From the NCBI GenBank assembly GCA_947626025.1, contig CANQQQ010000015.1:1-39168 (forward strand): a stretch of DNA of 39,168 nucleotides, written 5' to 3'. The notes beneath the pieces are model-generated. The model was not told the origin of the DNA. It made no database searches and saw only the letters and a list, made by a program, of their open reading frames with translations. Every line of letters begins with the position of its first letter. The stretch's first letter is position 1. The position numbers and the translations under genes are program-made. Source of the DNA: an uncultured Clostridia bacterium. GTDB taxonomy: Bacteria; Bacillota; Clostridia; TANB77; CAG-508. Positions 28,001 to 34,000 of this stretch are shown in pieces.

Positions 28001-31000
28001 TAAAGACAAAATGAAGATAAACTCTGATCAAGACTGGACAGAAAATATAGTACTAGATAGAAAGATTGCATTAGATGATAAAGAAACAACAGTATCAATT
28101 ACAGTTAGAAATGAATTTAATATAGACTTTGACTATACTTTAACAATAATTAAGCAATCTAATAATGCAGAATTAGAGCATCTACTTGTAAACAGTGAGG
28201 AAGCAATACCAATTAGTTCTACAGAATACGCAATAGTAATAGAAGAAAATATACAAACTGCACAAGTACAAGCAATTACTAAGAGCTCAGAAGCACAAGT
28301 ATCAATAGACAACGAAAAAGCTGATAAACACGAGTCAATAAAAATACTTGATATGAATGGTATCTTAATTAGAACAGTTCCAATTAAGGTAACAGCTGAA
28401 AGCGGAAAAGAAATTGACTATGTATTAACAATATATAAAAAATCAGCACTTACAGAACTAGAAATGGTAAAAGTAAATGATGAACTAGCAGTTCAAAATG
28501 AATATAATCCACTAGAATATAGCATTATGGTTGAAAGAGACTTAACTGAAGTTGATGTATATGCAAAAGCCTTAATTGAAACAACAAAAGTAGATATTAA
28601 CAATATGGGTGAAGAAACTCAAGAATCAACAAGAAGAATTACATTAACAGGAGAAGATACAATTGTTAAGATAAAAGCAATACAAAGCGGAGAAGAAAAA
28701 GAATATACATTAACTATAAGTAAGAAACCAGACACAGTAGGACTTGCATTTGTATATGTAAATGGAGAAAAAGTACCAAAGATAGATGAAAACACTTATG
28801 AAACTTACATAGCAGCAAATGCAGAACAAGCTCAAGTTTTAGCTATAGCTACAGTGGAAACAAGTCATGTACAAATTGCAGGTAACCCATCAGAAGTAGG
28901 TAGATCAACTGTAACAGTAACAACCTCAGAACTAGAAAATACATATACAATAACAGTTACAGACAGTGAAGATCCAGAAAAGACTGCTACATACACGTTA
29001 ATTATCAAAAAACCTTCAAGAGATAATACTTTAAAAGAAATTGTCATATCAAATGAAGAAATGAGTGTAGTAGCAACTAAAATAACAGGAACAAATAAAT
29101 ATACAGCAAAAATAAACGAGAAATATACAAACATGACTGTAACAGCAAGAGCAAATTATGAATTAGCACAAGTTGCAATAGAAACAAATTCTTATAATCT
29201 AAAAGAAGACTCATTAGATATTGAATTTAATGGAGAAAATTATACTTTAAATATATCTGTAAAATCAGAAAATGGGGAAATTGCACAATATGAATTAGTA
29301 TTAGAAAGAATATCAAGTGATACAGACTTACAGCAAGTAACAGTAGATGGAAATGAAGCTACGTTAAGTGAAACACTACCAAATACTTATGAAGTAACTC
29401 TAACTAGAAAAATAGAAACAGTAGATGTAAATGTAATAACAGAAAATGAACTAGCACAAGTAGCAATCAATAATATCTTATATCAATTACACGAAATAGA
29501 AAAACAAATAGACATGAGCGAAAAAGAAGTAACAGTAAAAATTAATGTTAAAGCAGAAGACGGTACACTTAAGACTTGGAACTTAATTATCCATAGTCTA
29601 TCAGATAATACTAAATTAACAGAAATCTACGTACAGGACATAAAAGCAACAGCAGTACCTTACTCAAATACATATAGAGTAAGAGTTCCAAGCAATTTAA
29701 CAGAATATTCTGTAAGAGCAGTTGCAGAAGATATAAAAGCTAAAGTATCAATAGCTGAAAATGCCCCAGAAATAGGAACAAGTACACAGACAGTAAATAA
29801 AGATACAGATAATGATATTACAACAGTAAACATTAATGTTACAGCACAAGATGAAGATGCAAAAGAAAACTACACACTAGAGATAGTACCAATGTCATCT
29901 AATGCAGATTTATCTTATGTAAAAGTTGATGGAGCAATCATAGATAGAGCAGAAGATGGAGAGTATCATGTAAAAGTAGTAAATAGCACTACCGAAGTAA
30001 CAATAGAGGCAATGACAGCAGATAAATTAGCAACAGTTGGAATAGGAGAAAACGGAATATCAAACATAGTAACTAAGGTAGAAGAATTAACAGGCGAAAC
30101 AACAGTATTTGACATTATAGTAATAGCAGAAGATGGAAATACTATAACTTATAAACTAAATGTTGAAAAAATGTCTGCTAATACAAAACTATTAGAGTTA
30201 TACGTAAATGAAGATTTAATTACAACTATAGAAGACGGTAAATACATTGCAAAAATTGGAAACAATACAGAAGCGGTAGTAAGAGCTATAACTGCTGATA
30301 AAAATGCACTAGTTTCAATAGATAAGAATGAAGATAAGCTTAATATAAATACTGAAACAATAAATATAACAGAAGAAGAAAGAACTATTGAAATAACAGT
30401 AACAGCAGAAGACGGAACAATGGAAACACATTATCTAATTATTAGAAGAAACTCAAGTGATAACACATTACTATCAATTACAGCAGAAGGAATAGATGAT
30501 GATAAGATTGTTCAAACAGGCGAAACAACATATCAAATGATAGTACCAAATGATTTAACAACATTAAACTTGACAGCGATCACTACAAGTGAAGTTGCCA
30601 AAGTAAAAATAGAAGAAAATCAATATGAAGTAAATTCAACAACTAAAGAAATCTCTATACCAGATGATGTAAACACAGTAAAAATAACAGTAAAAGCAGA
30701 AAACGATGAAGAAAAAGTATACACATTAACAATTATTAAGAAATACATATTAACTCTAGAAAAAATCACTGTAGATGGAGAACTTGCAATCGAAGAAAAT
30801 GGAGAATACATAGCATGGATTGACCCTACAGAAACTCAAGCAAATGTTGTAATAACAGCAACTTCAGATCAGGTTGATATAGAAACAGAAGAATTAGGAA
30901 GCAATGTAGGAGAATTATCTGGTATAATCCAAATTCCGGAAAATGAGAAATCATTAAAAATAGTTGTATCATCTCCAGTAGAAGATGAAGAAGTTGAATA

Positions 31001-34000
31001 TACATTAAAAATAATGAAAAAATCAACAAGCACAGATCTTGAATATGTACAAGTTGATGGAAATGTTGGAACATTAACAGAAAATGGAGAAAGTTATGAC
31101 TATATTGTTAAAGTTCCAATAAAAGAGGAAACTTACAAGATGGAAGTTAAGACAGAAAATCCTTATGCACAAGTAAGTATAGAAGATAATCCTTTTGCAA
31201 ATGAAATAGACAACTACGATTTAGATCTATCAGGTGTTACATATAAAGAAGTAAAAGTTACAGTTAAATCTCAAAATGGAGGAACAAGACAATATACTGT
31301 AAGAGTTGAAAAAGTATCAGATGATGCTACAATCAAGACTGTAAAAGTTGGAGATAACGTAATTCAAGAAGATAATGGAATATTTAGAGCATTTGTAAAA
31401 GAAGCTACAACAGAATTTCCGTTATACATAGAAACAACACATAGTGGTGCTAAATTCAAATTAGATGATGAAGATACAGAATATACTCATATAACTACAA
31501 AAACTATTACAATGGAAAATGACCAAGAAACAATCGAAGTAAAAGTAACAGCAGAAGATGGAACTACAAAGAACTATACAATAATAATTGCAAAAGAATC
31601 TTCAGACACTGGAATTCAAAGTGTTACAGTCGATGAAACTTCTGCAGTTGAAATAGAAGACTATATCTATTATGCAACTTCAGCACCAGGAGCAGAAGAA
31701 GTAGAAATAACAGTTATATCAGCAAATCAATATGCTTTAGTACAAATTAACAATACAGAAGGAAGCATAGGACAACAAACAATTACATATAAGCTATCAT
31801 CAGAAGAAAAGATAATAGAAGTTCCAATAGTTATTACAGCTCAAAATGGTACAGACAAACAAGCATATACTCTAAGAATAGAAAGAGTATCAAATGATAC
31901 AGAAATAGATAAAATAACAGTAAATGGTGAACAAGTTATAGAATATGATGAAGAAAATAAAATATACACAATTATCATAGATGACGACGTAGATGAAGCA
32001 ACTGTACATGTTGAAACTAGAGATACTGAGGCAAGTGTAAAAGTTGATGCAGGAGACTTAAGCAAACACATAGCTGAAGAACTAGTCAATACAGCAGATA
32101 GAGAAAATAAAATTACAATTACTGTTATGGCAGAAGATGGAACTATAGAAACAAGAGACTTAATTATCAAAAAGTTATCAAGAGATGCTACTATTATAAA
32201 ACTATATGTAAATAACGAAGAAATAGAGGCTGATGAAGAAGGAAAATATACAGCAGAAGTATTAGAAAGTATCAAGACTTCAACAGTTAGAATAATAACT
32301 ACAGATCCAAACACTACGATTGAAATAAATGGAAATCCATCAGAAACAAGAGGAGAAGCAATACAAGAAGTAGATACAAGTACAGGAAAACAAATAATAC
32401 TATCAATAAAAGTAATTGCAGAAGATGAAAAATTCTATACTGAAACTACTTTAACAATCAATATAATTTCTGATAACAAAGACTTAGAATATGTAAAAGT
32501 AGGAACTACAGACATAACTGATACATTTAATGCAGAAACAAATACATATAGCACATTCATACCTGCAACAAGTGAAACTGCTACACTTAACCTAAAAGCA
32601 GTTAGTGAAAGTGCAAGGATAAAAATTGAATCAGAAACAAGCACAGACAATACATTGTCATATGAAGTAGATACAACAGATGATATAACTGAGGTATATG
32701 TAGATGTAGTTGGTCAAGACGGAAGTGTAAGACAATACAAAGTAGTACTACAAAAAATATCAACAGACAATACTTTAAAAGAATTATTAAAAGATGGTAT
32801 TCATGTAGATGAAGACGAAGACGAAAACTATACTATAAATGTATCAGAAGATACTGAACAAATAGTACTAAAAGCTATTGCAAATAGCGAATATGCAACA
32901 GTACAGATAGGTACTAACGATCCAGAACCAGTACAAACTGAGCAAACAGTACAATTAGATAATGGAAAGACAACGATAGTAAACATTATAGTAACTGCAC
33001 AGGATAAATCTACAAAGACATATAAAGTAACAATAGAGAGAATATCAGCTAATACAGAACTAGAATATGTAAAAGTAGGAGAAGACAAAATTGAAGATTA
33101 CAATGAAATTAGTAAGACATATCAGGCATTTATACCTACAGACAGCAAAAATGCAACACTAGAAATCAAAGCTAAAAGTCCATATGCATCTCTAGAAAGT
33201 GGAGATACTACAGGACAACAAATAATAACTGTTACAGTTCCAACAGACACAGAAGAAACACTAGTATCAGTAACTGTAACTGCCGAAAACGACACGGTAG
33301 AAATATATTATATTAAACTAATCAAGATATCTACAGATAATTCTCTAGAAGCGATTTATGTAGATGGTAAATTAGTTGATCCTGTATTAGTCAAAGAAAA
33401 TGAAGAAGACGAAGAAGGAGAACTAGTATACATTGCAGAAGTACTAGAATCAAAATTAGATGCACTAGTTAAAGCTGTTGCAAAAAATGAATATGCAAGT
33501 GTACAAATAAATAATAATGTAGCAGAGATTAAAGAATCTGAAAAAACAATTATAATAGGAAAAGAAAGAGAAGTAGAAGTTAAAATAACTATTACTGCAC
33601 AAAACGGAGAAAAATCAGAGAAAACCTTAATAATTAGAAAAATAACAGATAACACAAATATACAAAAAGTATTTGTAAATGACATTGAATGTAATAACTA
33701 TGATGAAGATACTAAGACTTATACAGCGTATATAGATGAAGAAATTAACTTAAGCAAAGTTTTAGTAAAAGCAAGTAGCGATTACGCAACAGTTATAATA
33801 GGTGAGACAAATGGAATAGGTAGTGCAGAATTAGAAAACCTAGATACATCTCAAGAAACAACACGAGTAGAAGTAACTATCAAGGCAGAAACAGGAGAAG
33901 TAGAAAAATACTATATTGATATTGTTAAGAAGTCATCAGATGCATCATTACTACTTGTCAAAGTAAACAGTGTAGTAGTAGGAGAGCCTTATGAAGTAAA